Shown here: positions 1 through 6,304 of the stretch, in pieces
Layout: each line of letters opens with the position of its first letter
Position numbering within the stretch: position 1 is the stretch's first letter
Source of the DNA: an uncultured Chloroflexota bacterium
GTDB lineage: Bacteria > Chloroflexota > Dehalococcoidia > UBA3495
Direction: 5' to 3'
Length of the DNA: 9,844 nucleotides
Assembly (NCBI GenBank): GCA_913052545.1
Contig: CAJXEF010000078.1
Location: 1-9,844, forward strand
Notes under the pieces: generated by a model
The model's database searches: none
Seen by the model: the letters and a program-made list of their open reading frames with translations, nothing else
Told to the model about the DNA's origin: nothing
Position numbers and translations under genes: made by a program

Positions 1-766
1 CCGGACTCGTACATGCCTGACCGAAAAGGGCTGCTTGTTGATCTCCGGAGATCCCGCCTATCGGAGCCGAGGTCCCTAAAACCTTTTGTCGAGCGTTTGC
101 AAACACATAGCTGCTTGGTTTGATATCGGGTAAAAGCTGCCTTGGAACTTGAAAGATTTCTAAGAGTTCAGAATCCCAGTCTCCGGTGTGGATATTTGAA
201 AGCATGGTACGGCTAGCATTAGTGATGTCTGTAGCATGTATGTAGCCGTCGGTTAGGTTCCAGAGTAACCAGCTATCTACGTTTCCAAAGGCTAGGAGTC
301 CGGCCTCAGCATCTTTTCTAGCTCCCGGTACATTGTCTAAAATCCAATGTATTTTAGTCGCGGAAAAGTATGGATCGATTATCAAACCAGTTTTGGCTTT
401 GATTATTTCAGAGAGACCTTCCTCTCGAATTAGATCACAAGCCTCAACGGTTCTTCGGTCTTGCCACACTATGGCGTTATAAATAGGCTTGCCGGTTTCA
501 CGATTCCATATAATTGTGGTTTCTCGTTGGTTGGCTATTCCAATCCCAGCTATGTCGTTACTTGCCTTCCCACAGATTTGCAAAGCGTGTTTAGCGACCC
601 TAATCTGCGAGCCCAAAATAGAATTGGGGTCCTGCTCTACCCAACCAGAATGTGGATACACAATTGAAAGTTCTTCTTGAGCTACTGCACTTACGGACAA
701 GTTTTCATCGAAGATAACTGCCCGAGAGCTGCTAGTCCCTTGATCGAGGGCCAAGATATACTTCAT
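1..766 (-). CDS. glpK: Glycerol kinase, N-terminal part (3' end beyond window edge)
   Basis: FGGY-family sugar kinase that phosphorylates glycerol to sn-glycerol 3-phosphate with ATP in the cytoplasm. 255 residues are visible, about half of the usual 500; the rest lies beyond base 1. Seen in the translation: the N-terminal phosphate-binding motif [11 protein letters not shown] (residues 7-17), NQRETT (79-84, with the glycerol-contacting Arg81-Glu82), VWQDRRT (100-106, Trp101), [14 protein letters not shown] (132-145, which fits the FGGY signature, with Tyr133 in the glycerol site) and [10 protein letters not shown] (241-250, with the catalytic-base Asp242). All glycerol-specific residues reached so far are present, so glycerol is a better call than another FGGY sugar. 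The ATG at 766 places the conserved motif at the usual distance; the ribosome binding site is weak. It lies 63 bases downstream of the VOC gene on the same strand and could be cotranscribed with it. No glycerol transporter or glycerol-3-phosphate dehydrogenase is visible nearby. Confidence 0.95.
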   Translation of the reverse strand, partial: MKYILALDQGTSSSRAVIFDENLSVSAVAQEELSIVYPHSGWVEQDPNSILGSQIRVAKHALQICGKASNDIAGIGIANQRETTIIWNRETGKPIYNAIVWQDRRTVEACDLIREEGLSEIIKAKTGLIIDPYFSATKIHWILDNVPGARKDAEAGLLAFGNVDSWLLWNLTDGYIHATDITNASRTMLSNIHTGDWDSELLEIFQVPRQLLPDIKPSSYVFANARQKVLGTSAPIGGISGDQQAALFGQACTSP

Positions 767-829
767 ACCACAAGGTTTTTCTCTATCATGGCTTGTGAAT
801 AATAATTACTTATTTATGGCTTAAACATC

Positions 830-1234
830 TTAGTAGATTTTGTGCCAGTCAGCGTGCCACATCACTTCAATACGGTTACCGTCGGGGTCATTAACGAAAC
901 CTCTCAGCTTTCCGCCGCTGGTATTAGGCTCTTCTAGTAAGGATTCACCTAGTCGTTCGAAATTATTCAACCAAGCATCCCAGTTCTCTATTTCTACTGC
1001 AAAGTGATTCCGTGGGTGGGGATTAGCTTCTCCTCTAACCGCTATGTGAACCTCGGAGGTTCCTAATTTAAGGTACCTCGGCTGTTCTTCCGTCCATTCG
1101 GCTCCGAATACTTTTTTATACCATTCTTGGCTGCGTTGAACGTCGCTGACTGATACGTTGGTATGTTGGATGCAGCTAACTCTTATACTACCTTCCGGAA
1201 CATAGGCCGCGATATATGGGTTTCTTTCAGACAT
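830..1234 (-). CDS. VOC-family (glyoxalase/dioxygenase fold) protein
   Basis: A 134-residue protein of the vicinal oxygen chelate superfamily, which includes glyoxalase I, extradiol dioxygenases, methylmalonyl-CoA epimerase and fosfomycin/bleomycin resistance proteins. The beta-alpha-beta-beta-beta modules are recognisable: IQHTNVSVSDVQRSQEWYKKVFG (about 22-44) opens the first, NHFAVEIENWDAWLNNFERLG (76-96) the second, and FVNDPDGNRIEVMW (113-126) is the typical closing strand. The expected metal ligands are His24, His77 and Glu123, so metal binding looks intact. A 20-residue N-terminal extension precedes the first strand. The ATG has a G-rich Shine-Dalgarno (five G at 1241-1245, six bases away). 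A promoter lies about 60 bases upstream and glpK follows on the same strand. The substrate cannot be told from the sequence; a lactoylglutathione lyase-like or dioxygenase-like role is equally possible. Confidence 0.85.
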   Translation of the reverse strand: MSERNPYIAAYVPEGSIRVSCIQHTNVSVSDVQRSQEWYKKVFGAEWTEEQPRYLKLGTSEVHIAVRGEANPHPRNHFAVEIENWDAWLNNFERLGESLLEEPNTSGGKLRGFVNDPDGNRIEVMWHADWHKIY

Positions 1235-1291
1235 TAGGTTCCCCCTGTAGGTGATGTACTGAGCAATGAAATCAGTTCTCTTATAGCCCTG

Positions 1292-1320
1292 ACTATAGGG
1301 TGCTTGATGTGGCCAGTCAA
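1292..1320 (-). promoter_or_regulatory. Sigma70-type promoter for the VOC (and possibly glpK) gene
   Basis: On the minus strand, TTGACT (1315-1320) and TATAGT (1292-1297) are separated by exactly 17 bases, each one mismatch from the consensus. Transcription would start near 1285, giving a leader of about 50 bases before the VOC start codon. Seen in sequence; activity is inferred. Confidence 0.6.
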
Positions 1321-1519
1321 GTAAAGGATTTAATAATCAGACTAACCCTCCATTAGGAAAGCCAAGGATCTTGTGATGGTAAATATTTAAGTTAAATGAA
1401 ATTGCCCTGAAACTGGGCTGTCTATTACCCCGCGTAGGGAAGAAGGTGAGGTTTACGTTGACAACCAATGGGTGGCCGTAGTAAGTTCCCTGCTCCGTCG
1501 CCAACGTACGGGGGCGTTG

Positions 1520-1546
1520 CCTTGGTTCGGGATAACCCAAGGTTTT
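1520..1546 (+). terminator. Hairpin followed by T-run upstream of TauE
   Basis: CCTTGG (1520-1525) pairs with CCAAGG (1537-1542). The stem can be extended inward by TT/AA if one C is bulged, and it is followed by TTTT (1543-1546). The shape is that of a short rho-independent terminator reading rightward, yet no rightward gene precedes it. It may instead be a leader attenuator for TauE or an operator. The T-run is short and the stem modest, so this is weak. Confidence 0.3.
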
Positions 1547-1599
1547 AATTAGGTTAACGAAATCATTTACTCCTGGTAGGCCGGCTATCTTCTAGTTAT

Positions 1600-2328
1600 A
1601 TGTTTGAATATTTACCGTTTCTTATCCTTGGGTTGACAGCTTTAATAGGCTTCATGGTTGCTGGAGTTGTGGGGTTCGGAGGTGGAATCATAATCATGCC
1701 AATATTGGTATGGGTTATTGGACCTCGGGAAGCAGTTCCAGTTATCAGCGTGGTCTCCTTTATTGCAGGGCTTTCTCGGACTGCGCTTAATTGGAAAAGC
1801 ATCGAATGGAAAATTGTCCTGTGGTCCTGTCTTGGGGCTATTCCGTTGATTGCTGTTGCGAGCTACTTATATGTGATTACTCCGCTATATGTTCTTACAA
1901 AAATCCTAGGCTTATTGTTAATTCTGTTTGTTTTATACCGACACACGCACTGGTCTAACAACGTAAAGTTGGGTGTAAGAGGGTTTTTTTGGGTCGGGGC
2001 CGGTACTAGTTTTATCGATGGGTTCCTGGGTACGGTTGGACCTTTACGGAGTCCGTTTCTGCTTACATATGGTTTGAGTGGTGGGGCTTATATTGGGACT
2101 GCCGGTATGATAGTACTGTTAACGCAAGTGCCTAAAATAATCGTCTTTGGTGGGAGTGGGTTACTCGAAACGGAATATCTCGTTATCGCAGGAAGTCTGG
2201 GATTAATTGGCTTTATTGCAAGTTACCTGGGCAGGTTAGTCATCAGGAACCTATCACCGAAAACGTTTGGAATCCTAGTTGAAATAATGTTATGCGCAAG
2301 CGGTATTCTGCTGCTATTCAGAGCCTAG
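1600..2328 (+). CDS. TauE/SafE-family membrane permease
   Basis: Integral membrane protein of 242 residues, typical length for the TauE/SafE (DUF81) family, whose studied members export sulfite, sulfoacetate or other organosulfur and C2 anions. Hydrophobic segments lie at roughly 4-40 (two), 47-60, 72-92, 97-113, 126-145, 152-182, 193-212 and 224-241, about eight in all. The N-terminal half carries the family glycine motif VVGFGGGIIIMP (23-34); the second half has the matching repeat GFLGTVGPLRSPFLLTYGLS (141-160). This internal two-fold repetition is characteristic. The ATG at 1600 is the only normal start codon after the upstream in-frame stop, but no Shine-Dalgarno is visible, so translation may be leaderless or weak. 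It is convergent with the MFS gene, 43 bases away. The transported anion cannot be told. Confidence 0.88.
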   Translation: MFEYLPFLILGLTALIGFMVAGVVGFGGGIIIMPILVWVIGPREAVPVISVVSFIAGLSRTALNWKSIEWKIVLWSCLGAIPLIAVASYLYVITPLYVLTKILGLLLILFVLYRHTHWSNNVKLGVRGFFWVGAGTSFIDGFLGTVGPLRSPFLLTYGLSGGAYIGTAGMIVLLTQVPKIIVFGGSGLLETEYLVIAGSLGLIGFIASYLGRLVIRNLSPKTFGILVEIMLCASGILLLFRA

Positions 2329-2371
2329 ATTTGGAGGATTTGTTATCGACTGGTCTATGTTCATTCAAAAA

Positions 2372-3718
2372 TTATATAAGACTGGTTTCTTGCTTTTTTA
2401 ATCTACTGGGCATATGAGGCCTTGGGATTGTCCAAAACAAAATAGCTGCGAAGACATAGAGAGCAAAAAGGGGCAGTAGAGCCCAATAGTAACTGCCTGT
2501 GCTGTCGTATATCAAACCCATCCATACCGGAGTGCTCATGGCCATTAATTGATCCGGAACGTTTTGCCACCCCCGGAGGGTCGCGAAACTTTTGCGTCCA
2601 AAACAATCTCCCATCACTGCCCAGGCTAAAGGGTTTGAACTTTCTGCTATAGACATCAATCCGCAAAACATTGTAAGGATATAAAGATTGCCATTTTGAT
2701 TGACTAATAACAATAATGACCCGGCTCCACATAACATGCATATGGCGCTTAATTTTTGTTTGGATACATGGTCTCCTAACCACCCTATGCTAGGGTTTGA
2801 AACAATGGTGCTAAATGCCATTACTGTAACGAATATTGAAGCTATCAATAAATTAGATTCTTCAGAACGATTGCTTTCGGACAGGAACCAAATTAGTACT
2901 GGTGCGAGTAAAAATCTCATTCCAGAATGTACTGCGCCGCTTAGGCCAACGGGGAGTACTATCCACCAATACGTATGAGTAATCATGGCTTCGCGCGCGG
3001 TGAAATCCCATTCAGGAAATGTATGGTTGCTGGATAACTCCTCAGGATCGGAGTTTGATTGATATTCAGAGTTGGGATTGGGTTTGTCTCCATCCGGCAG
3101 TAGCCCCATATTTTCAGGGTGATCACGGACTATTATCGAAAGAGGGCAAATTATTCCAATTATCAATATACCGTATACAAATGCTACGGGCCGCCAACCG
3201 AAGGTATTTACCATCGAACCCGTTAACAAGACCAACGAACCGCCTAGCCCGTTTCCGATCGAGACTATAGACATAGCAAATGCCCGCTTTCTTCTGAACC
3301 AGCGGTTAATTGCAGTAAGTGAGGCGGAGTTATAACCAGACCGGAAACCAGCTGATAATAAACCGACGAAAATCAATAAAAAAAAGGTGTAGTTTCTAAC
3401 AAACGCTAAGCATATGAATCCAAGGCCAGATAATATAGCTCCGATAATTAACATCAACCGGGGTCCCCATCGGTCGGTGAGATAACCAACTATTGGCCCC
3501 TGTATGCTCCCAGTGAGCCTGCCGAGCATGTCAGCTATGGAGATGGCGGCGACTCCAACTCCCAGGTCTGTGCGGATAGGTACTACAAAAATTGTGAAAC
3601 CCCGGTTGAAACTACCGTGTTTCAACCCGTCGGCTATCACGCTTACCGCTACTATCCACCATCCAAAATAAACTTTTGACAGGACTCGCGCGTATCTGTT
3701 GTTACTGATGCGCGGCAT
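2372..3718 (-). CDS. MFS transporter, monocarboxylate/oxalate-formate antiporter-like
   Basis: A 448-residue major facilitator with about 12 membrane spans in two halves. The opening KVYFGWWIVAVSVIADG (15-31) is typical of the monocarboxylate-transporter / oxalate-formate antiporter-like branch of MFS. The loop 2-3 motif A core DRWGPR is at 82-87, NRWFRRKRAFAMSI (138-151) follows span 4, and RDHPENMGLLPDG (198-210) starts the hydrophilic central loop (about 199-245, rich in Asn, Ser and Glu). A second motif-A-like GWLGDHVSK is at 312-320 in the C-terminal half. Members of this branch typically import or exchange small carboxylates, so uptake of an organic acid is the inferred role. The ATG at 3718 is preceded by GGTGAG eight bases away. 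It is divergent from the VOC/FAH operon, so the intergenic region between them may control both. Confidence 0.87.
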   Translation of the reverse strand: MPRISNNRYARVLSKVYFGWWIVAVSVIADGLKHGSFNRGFTIFVVPIRTDLGVGVAAISIADMLGRLTGSIQGPIVGYLTDRWGPRLMLIIGAILSGLGFICLAFVRNYTFFLLIFVGLLSAGFRSGYNSASLTAINRWFRRKRAFAMSIVSIGNGLGGSLVLLTGSMVNTFGWRPVAFVYGILIIGIICPLSIIVRDHPENMGLLPDGDKPNPNSEYQSNSDPEELSSNHTFPEWDFTAREAMITHTYWWIVLPVGLSGAVHSGMRFLLAPVLIWFLSESNRSEESNLLIASIFVTVMAFSTIVSNPSIGWLGDHVSKQKLSAICMLCGAGSLLLLVNQNGNLYILTMFCGLMSIAESSNPLAWAVMGDCFGRKSFATLRGWQNVPDQLMAMSTPVWMGLIYDSTGSYYWALLPLFALYVFAAILFWTIPRPHMPSRLKKQETSLI

Positions 3719-3843
3719 TACTCCAACTCACCGCCAATTACATAATCCTATCGGATGTATGTCCTTATTGTTTGAATTTCTCTTTACAGTCTTACAGAGT
3801 TGAATAGATTATCAGCGAAATCTAAATTCCAAGCTAGGTTATT

Positions 3844-3884
3844 CAGATAGTCTACTCTAACAGAACTGCAAAAAGTAGAATCTG
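3844..3884. repeat. Imperfect inverted repeat, candidate operator
   Basis: CAGAT (3844-3848) plus TCTACT (3851-3856) is mirrored by AGTAGA (3874-3879) plus ATCTG (3880-3884): 11 paired bases with a two-base bulge (AG, 3849-3850) in the left arm and a 17-base loop. The right arm ends two bases before the TATAAT at 3887, so it occupies the -35 region. That position suits a repressor or activator site for the VOC/FAH operon. The regulator is not in the window. Confidence 0.4.
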
Positions 3885-3886
3885 GG

Positions 3887-3892
3887 TATAAT
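3887..3892 (+). promoter_or_regulatory. -10 box of the VOC/FAH operon promoter
   Basis: Perfect TATAAT about 40 bases before the VOC start codon; transcription would begin near 3899. No good -35 hexamer lies 16-18 bases upstream, which fits a promoter that needs an activator bound at the adjacent inverted repeat. Seen in sequence; use is inferred. Confidence 0.45.
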
Positions 3893-3931
3893 ATTCGTGG
3901 TCAGTAAGAGATTATAATTTGAGGAGAACAT

Positions 3932-4357
3932 ATGGCGCGCATAAAGCATATAGCTCTACATACTGAAGATCCTAGTCAGACAGCTGAGTTTTACAAAAAG
4001 GTGTTCGGATTGAAAGAATTGCGACGTACACCGCGTGATACAGGTTCTGAAGGAGTATGGTTAAGTGATGGTTATATTTATTTTGCCATACTTAAAGTTG
4101 GATGCGAAGATGCACCAAATCTAGGAGAGGGTCCATCAACTGTACCTGGGATCCATCACATTGGATTTTATGTTGACGATTTGGATGAATCTATCGCAGC
4201 TTTTGAAGCTGAGAATGGAACTGAGTGCCCTGGTAGTAGTACGGTTAATAGAAAGTACAAGGGACCAGATGGCCTCATGATAGATATGAGGGTCCGAGGA
4301 TGGGATGAACAGATCAAAGCTCGGACCCAGTTGCTTGTTGCTAACCCTGCGGACTAG
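3932..4357 (+). CDS. VOC-family protein, first gene of a VOC/FAH operon
   Basis: A 141-residue vicinal oxygen chelate protein made of two modules: IKHIALHTEDPSQTAEFYKKVFG (4-26) and GIHHIGFYVDDLDESIAAFE (73-92). The probable metal ligands are His6, His76 (of the HH pair at 75-76) and Asp118 in the closing strand GPDGLMIDM (111-119), where family members more often have Glu. The ATG has a strong Shine-Dalgarno, GAGGAG at 3921-3926. The gene is followed after 60 bases by an FAH-family hydrolase on the same strand. This pairing resembles aromatic meta-cleavage clusters, where a VOC dioxygenase opens a ring and an FAH-fold enzyme processes the product. At 141 residues, however, it is a single two-module unit, smaller than classical extradiol dioxygenases of about 300 residues, so an isomerase, lyase or small dioxygenase is equally likely. 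Confidence 0.87.
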   Translation: MARIKHIALHTEDPSQTAEFYKKVFGLKELRRTPRDTGSEGVWLSDGYIYFAILKVGCEDAPNLGEGPSTVPGIHHIGFYVDDLDESIAAFEAENGTECPGSSTVNRKYKGPDGLMIDMRVRGWDEQIKARTQLLVANPAD

Positions 4358-4417
4358 GATTATTTTAGGAAATCGTCTCAGGTGGTATAAGCCATTGATC
4401 GGAGAGGCAGGAGCGTA

Positions 4418-5206
4418 ATGAAAATCGCACGATTCAGCGTAAACGGACGAGTTCGGCATGGACTAGTTACGGGAGACGATGTAATTGAAATCCGAGGTAG
4501 TATCTATAACAAATTTCGGGTTACCGATACCAAGCATCCCTTGGAGACGGTGAAACTTTTGGCACCAACTAACCCATCAGAAATTTGGTGTCCCGGTCTT
4601 AATTTCGCCAATCATTTGGAGTATGCAGCTGAGGTTCTAGGAGAGGAAAACCCCACTGTACCTGAACATCCCGAACCATGGATTAAGGCTAAAAGTTCTT
4701 TAACTGGGACAGGGAATCCAATTGTACTTCCTGTCGATTCTTCTGGTGAGGTCCATTATGAAGGAGAGGCTGTGGCGGTTATAGCAAAGCGATGTCACCG
4801 TGTGACAGCCCGAGATGCTCGGAAATATGTACTCGGCTATACTTGCGGAAATGATGTTAGCGACAGGGTGTGGCAGAAGGATGATTGGACCTTTTGGAGA
4901 GCTAAGGGGGCCGACACCTTTGCCCCAGTTGGCCCATGGATAGATACCGACTGCGATCCTCAGAATCTCCATATGATTGTCAGGCTGAACGGGAACGAAG
5001 TTCAGCATGGTCGGACTGAAGAAATGTTATTCAGTTTTAACGAGATAATTAGCTATATAAGTCAGCAGGTTACCCTTTATCCAGGAGACCTGGTTTTCTC
5101 CGGAAGCACAGGTGTTACGGTGGCTCTGAAGCCGGGTGACCTGGTCGAGGTAGATATACCTGGGATTGGACTGCTAACGAACCCTGTCGTGGCTGAAGTT
5201 CGCTAA
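4418..5206 (+). CDS. Fumarylacetoacetate hydrolase (FAH) family protein
   Basis: A 262-residue protein with the FAH fold, the family of fumarylpyruvate hydrolase, acylpyruvases/oxaloacetate decarboxylases (FAHD1), 2-hydroxyhepta-2,4-diene-1,7-dioate isomerase and related enzymes that cut or decarboxylate 2-oxo acids with Mg2+ or Mn2+. A small N-terminal beta domain (1-45) precedes the catalytic barrel. The metal ligands line up as Glu115 and Glu117 (HYEGEAVAVI, 113-122) and Asp146 (GYTCGNDVSDR, 140-150); the conserved lysine is Lys163 (RAKGADTFAPVGP, 161-173). The C-terminal GDLVFSGSTGV (223-233) takes the place of the usual GD-TGTP-GV loop, and NDVSDR replaces the usual NDVSARD, so the active-site rim is atypical. 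The Shine-Dalgarno AGGAG (4409-4413) precedes the ATG. It is cotranscribed with the VOC gene upstream. It probably acts on a 2-oxo acid or its enol, but the exact substrate is not readable. Confidence 0.92.
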   Translation: MKIARFSVNGRVRHGLVTGDDVIEIRGSIYNKFRVTDTKHPLETVKLLAPTNPSEIWCPGLNFANHLEYAAEVLGEENPTVPEHPEPWIKAKSSLTGTGNPIVLPVDSSGEVHYEGEAVAVIAKRCHRVTARDARKYVLGYTCGNDVSDRVWQKDDWTFWRAKGADTFAPVGPWIDTDCDPQNLHMIVRLNGNEVQHGRTEEMLFSFNEIISYISQQVTLYPGDLVFSGSTGVTVALKPGDLVEVDIPGIGLLTNPVVAEVR

Positions 5207-5393
5207 TTGTTGACCAAAACTAGCCCGATGATGGTCTAATATGCGGCTGTTTAAGAGCCATTCTTAAGACAATAACCTAGTAGATATACAGGTTCGCGAA
5301 CAGCTCTTCTTACAGCGGTCCTCTTCGGATCGTAAATAAACATACTGGCATCAATTCCTCTTTCTCCCGTATGTTGGATGATGAGGGAAAGAT
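5207..5393. other. Convergent intergenic region with weak inverted repeats
   Basis: This region separates the ends of the FAH gene and the leftward DUF1326 gene. It contains TTAAGA/TCTTAA (5251-5256 and 5262-5267, five-base loop), the perfect 10-base palindrome GTTCGCGAAC (5292-5301), and AACATAC/GTATGTT (5339-5345 and 5369-5375, 23-base loop). The last, read leftward, is followed by a short T-rich stretch and could end DUF1326 transcription. None is a strong GC-rich terminator with a T-run. Confidence 0.35.
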
Positions 5394-6011
5394 CTAATTA
5401 CTCCAGTCTACCGAGGCAAATGTCCCACTTTGTCCGCGGTGATCGAATGTAATCTCTTCATGTTCTATATGCATTACTGATGTTGTTGCAATGTCCCCGT
5501 CATTCCAGATCATACCGCCATTCGGGAAAACTATATGTACCTCATTTTCTTCCCCTGTCACTGGATTTTTCAGAGGGACCATCTGGGCGTCGAGTATACC
5601 TTCAATACTAAAATGACTGTTCCTACCGTTCATGGTCATCTGGATAGGTGTGACAACTGGCCCTACCGCTGATGAAATCGTTGATGCTAGTATTTCCCAG
5701 GGCATTCCACCCGCCTGCCCGGTGAGAATAGTGGCTAATCCATCCACTTGATTTTGGTTTGCAGAGTCATCAATAAAGAGGACTGCTGTGCCTTCTCCAT
5801 CATGTATAGCTCCGGGCCATTTAACGGCTACTATAGCCTTCATGCCAGCTAAATCTACTTCTCCAAATGTACCTTCATTAATCAACATAGCAGCTAATGC
5901 TTCGCATGTACCGTGATCAGGAAAGCCACCGAAATTGCAGTTACAGCCCGGATCGCAGTTACAAACTTCGATATAGTTGGCTTTAACCCTGTATTTAGTC
6001 TGATCTGGCAT
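5394..6011 (-). CDS. DUF1326 domain protein with cysteine cluster
   Basis: A 205-residue cytoplasmic-looking protein of the DUF1326 family, whose function is not established. The N-terminus carries the family hallmark YIEVCNCDPGCNCNFGGF (13-30) with Cys17, Cys19, Cys23 and Cys25, followed by Cys36 in HGTCEAL; the cluster suggests metal or Fe-S binding, which is inference. Further family features are KWPGAIHDGEGTAVLFIDD (about 64-82) and ILTGQAGGMPWEI (about 95-107). The C-terminal half is rich in beta strand and acidic residues. Start choice: a TTG 15 bases upstream would also be in frame, but it overlaps the Shine-Dalgarno GAGGAGG (6018-6024), which sits six bases from the ATG at 6011, so the ATG is used. 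No signal peptide is seen. It has its own promoter (6050-6078), so it is probably not part of the oxidoreductase transcript upstream. Confidence 0.9.
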   Translation of the reverse strand: MPDQTKYRVKANYIEVCNCDPGCNCNFGGFPDHGTCEALAAMLINEGTFGEVDLAGMKAIVAVKWPGAIHDGEGTAVLFIDDSANQNQVDGLATILTGQAGGMPWEILASTISSAVGPVVTPIQMTMNGRNSHFSIEGILDAQMVPLKNPVTGEENEVHIVFPNGGMIWNDGDIATTSVMHIEHEEITFDHRGQSGTFASVDWSN

Positions 6012-6210
6012 TAATGGCCTCCTCAATTCCAGTAAAAATTGTCAGGCTCATAATATGCTGTGAATAGTATATGTTCAAGAGGTATTCTAGACATCGGCGA
6101 GTAATAGCTTTGAAGACATTTCTACTGTCTAACATCGACAGGGAATAGACCTGATCTACTAACGTGACTAATTGAAATGCTGGCCTTACAAACTCCGTCA
6201 TATTGGCCAT
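5995..6210 (-). CDS. Doubtful 71-codon open frame between DUF1326 and oxidoreductase genes
   Basis: An open frame starting MANMTEFVRPAFQLV fills most of the 293-base gap between DUF1326 and the flavin oxidoreductase and runs 17 bases into the DUF1326 start. The frame stays open upstream to about 6290 without a start codon, so it could be the remnant of a longer gene. Against it: no recognisable family, a weak ribosome binding site, and the DUF1326 promoter and Shine-Dalgarno lie inside it. Most likely it is not a gene. Confidence 0.15.
   Translation of the reverse strand: MANMTEFVRPAFQLVTLVDQVYSLSMLDSRNVFKAITRRCLEYLLNIYYSQHIMSLTIFTGIEEAINARSD
6050..6078 (-). promoter_or_regulatory. Sigma70-type promoter for the DUF1326 gene
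   Basis: On the minus strand, TTGAAC (6073-6078) and TATTAT (6050-6055) are separated by 17 bases. Start of transcription near 6043 gives a leader of about 32 bases ending in the strong GAGGAGG ribosome binding site. Confidence 0.6.
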
Positions 6211-6304
6211 GTCATCTGTTCCAACAAAGAAGAAAGCTTCACGCTGTTGGAGATATTGGCCTCTAGCGATTAGTTCTATAAATTCTTCTTAGTATGAGAG
6301 CCGT

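Larger units (their letters stand above)
1235..1599. other. Divergent intergenic region (VOC / TauE), no convincing gene
   Basis: This 365-base stretch separates the leftward VOC gene from the rightward TauE gene. It holds the VOC promoter (1292-1320) and a hairpin (1520-1546). Short open frames exist on both strands: a 67-codon frame at 1337-1540 on the minus strand, and about 50 codons on the plus strand ending near 1552. Neither has a ribosome binding site or a recognisable family, and the two overlap, so I treat both as chance. No clear promoter for TauE could be picked out. Confidence 0.5.
3719..3931. promoter_or_regulatory. Divergent control region between MFS and VOC/FAH operon
   Basis: This 213-base gap holds the start signals of two divergent transcription units. 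The rightward side has a perfect TATAAT at 3887-3892 next to an inverted repeat (listed separately) and the Shine-Dalgarno GAGGAG at 3921-3926. A second TATAAT at 3913-3918 lies too close to the start codon to be a useful -10. For the leftward MFS gene I could not pick a convincing -35/-10 pair. Confidence 0.45.

Noticed and set aside
461..680. Two short rightward open frames
   Set aside because: They lie opposite the clearly coding glycerol kinase frame, have no family features or ribosome binding sites, and are shadows.
1337..1540. 67-codon leftward frame in the VOC/TauE gap
   Set aside because: No ribosome binding site and no recognisable family; it covers the hairpin region and competes with another open frame on the plus strand. 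Best explained as chance.
2403..2783. 126-codon leftward frame overlapping the MFS gene
   Set aside because: Same strand but another frame of the MFS gene, whose translation has clear membrane spans and family motifs.
3913..3918. Second TATAAT near the VOC start codon
   Set aside because: It lies 14 bases before the ATG and next to the Shine-Dalgarno, so a transcript starting from it would lack the ribosome binding site.
4136..4459. 107-codon leftward frame
   Set aside because: It is antisense to the VOC gene and the start of the FAH gene, both of which have motifs and ribosome binding sites.
4700..5008. 102-codon leftward frame
   Set aside because: It is antisense to the FAH coding region containing the metal-binding motifs.
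5251..5267. TTAAGA/TCTTAA hairpin after the FAH gene as a terminator
   Set aside because: Six AT-rich base pairs without a following T-run; too weak to call.
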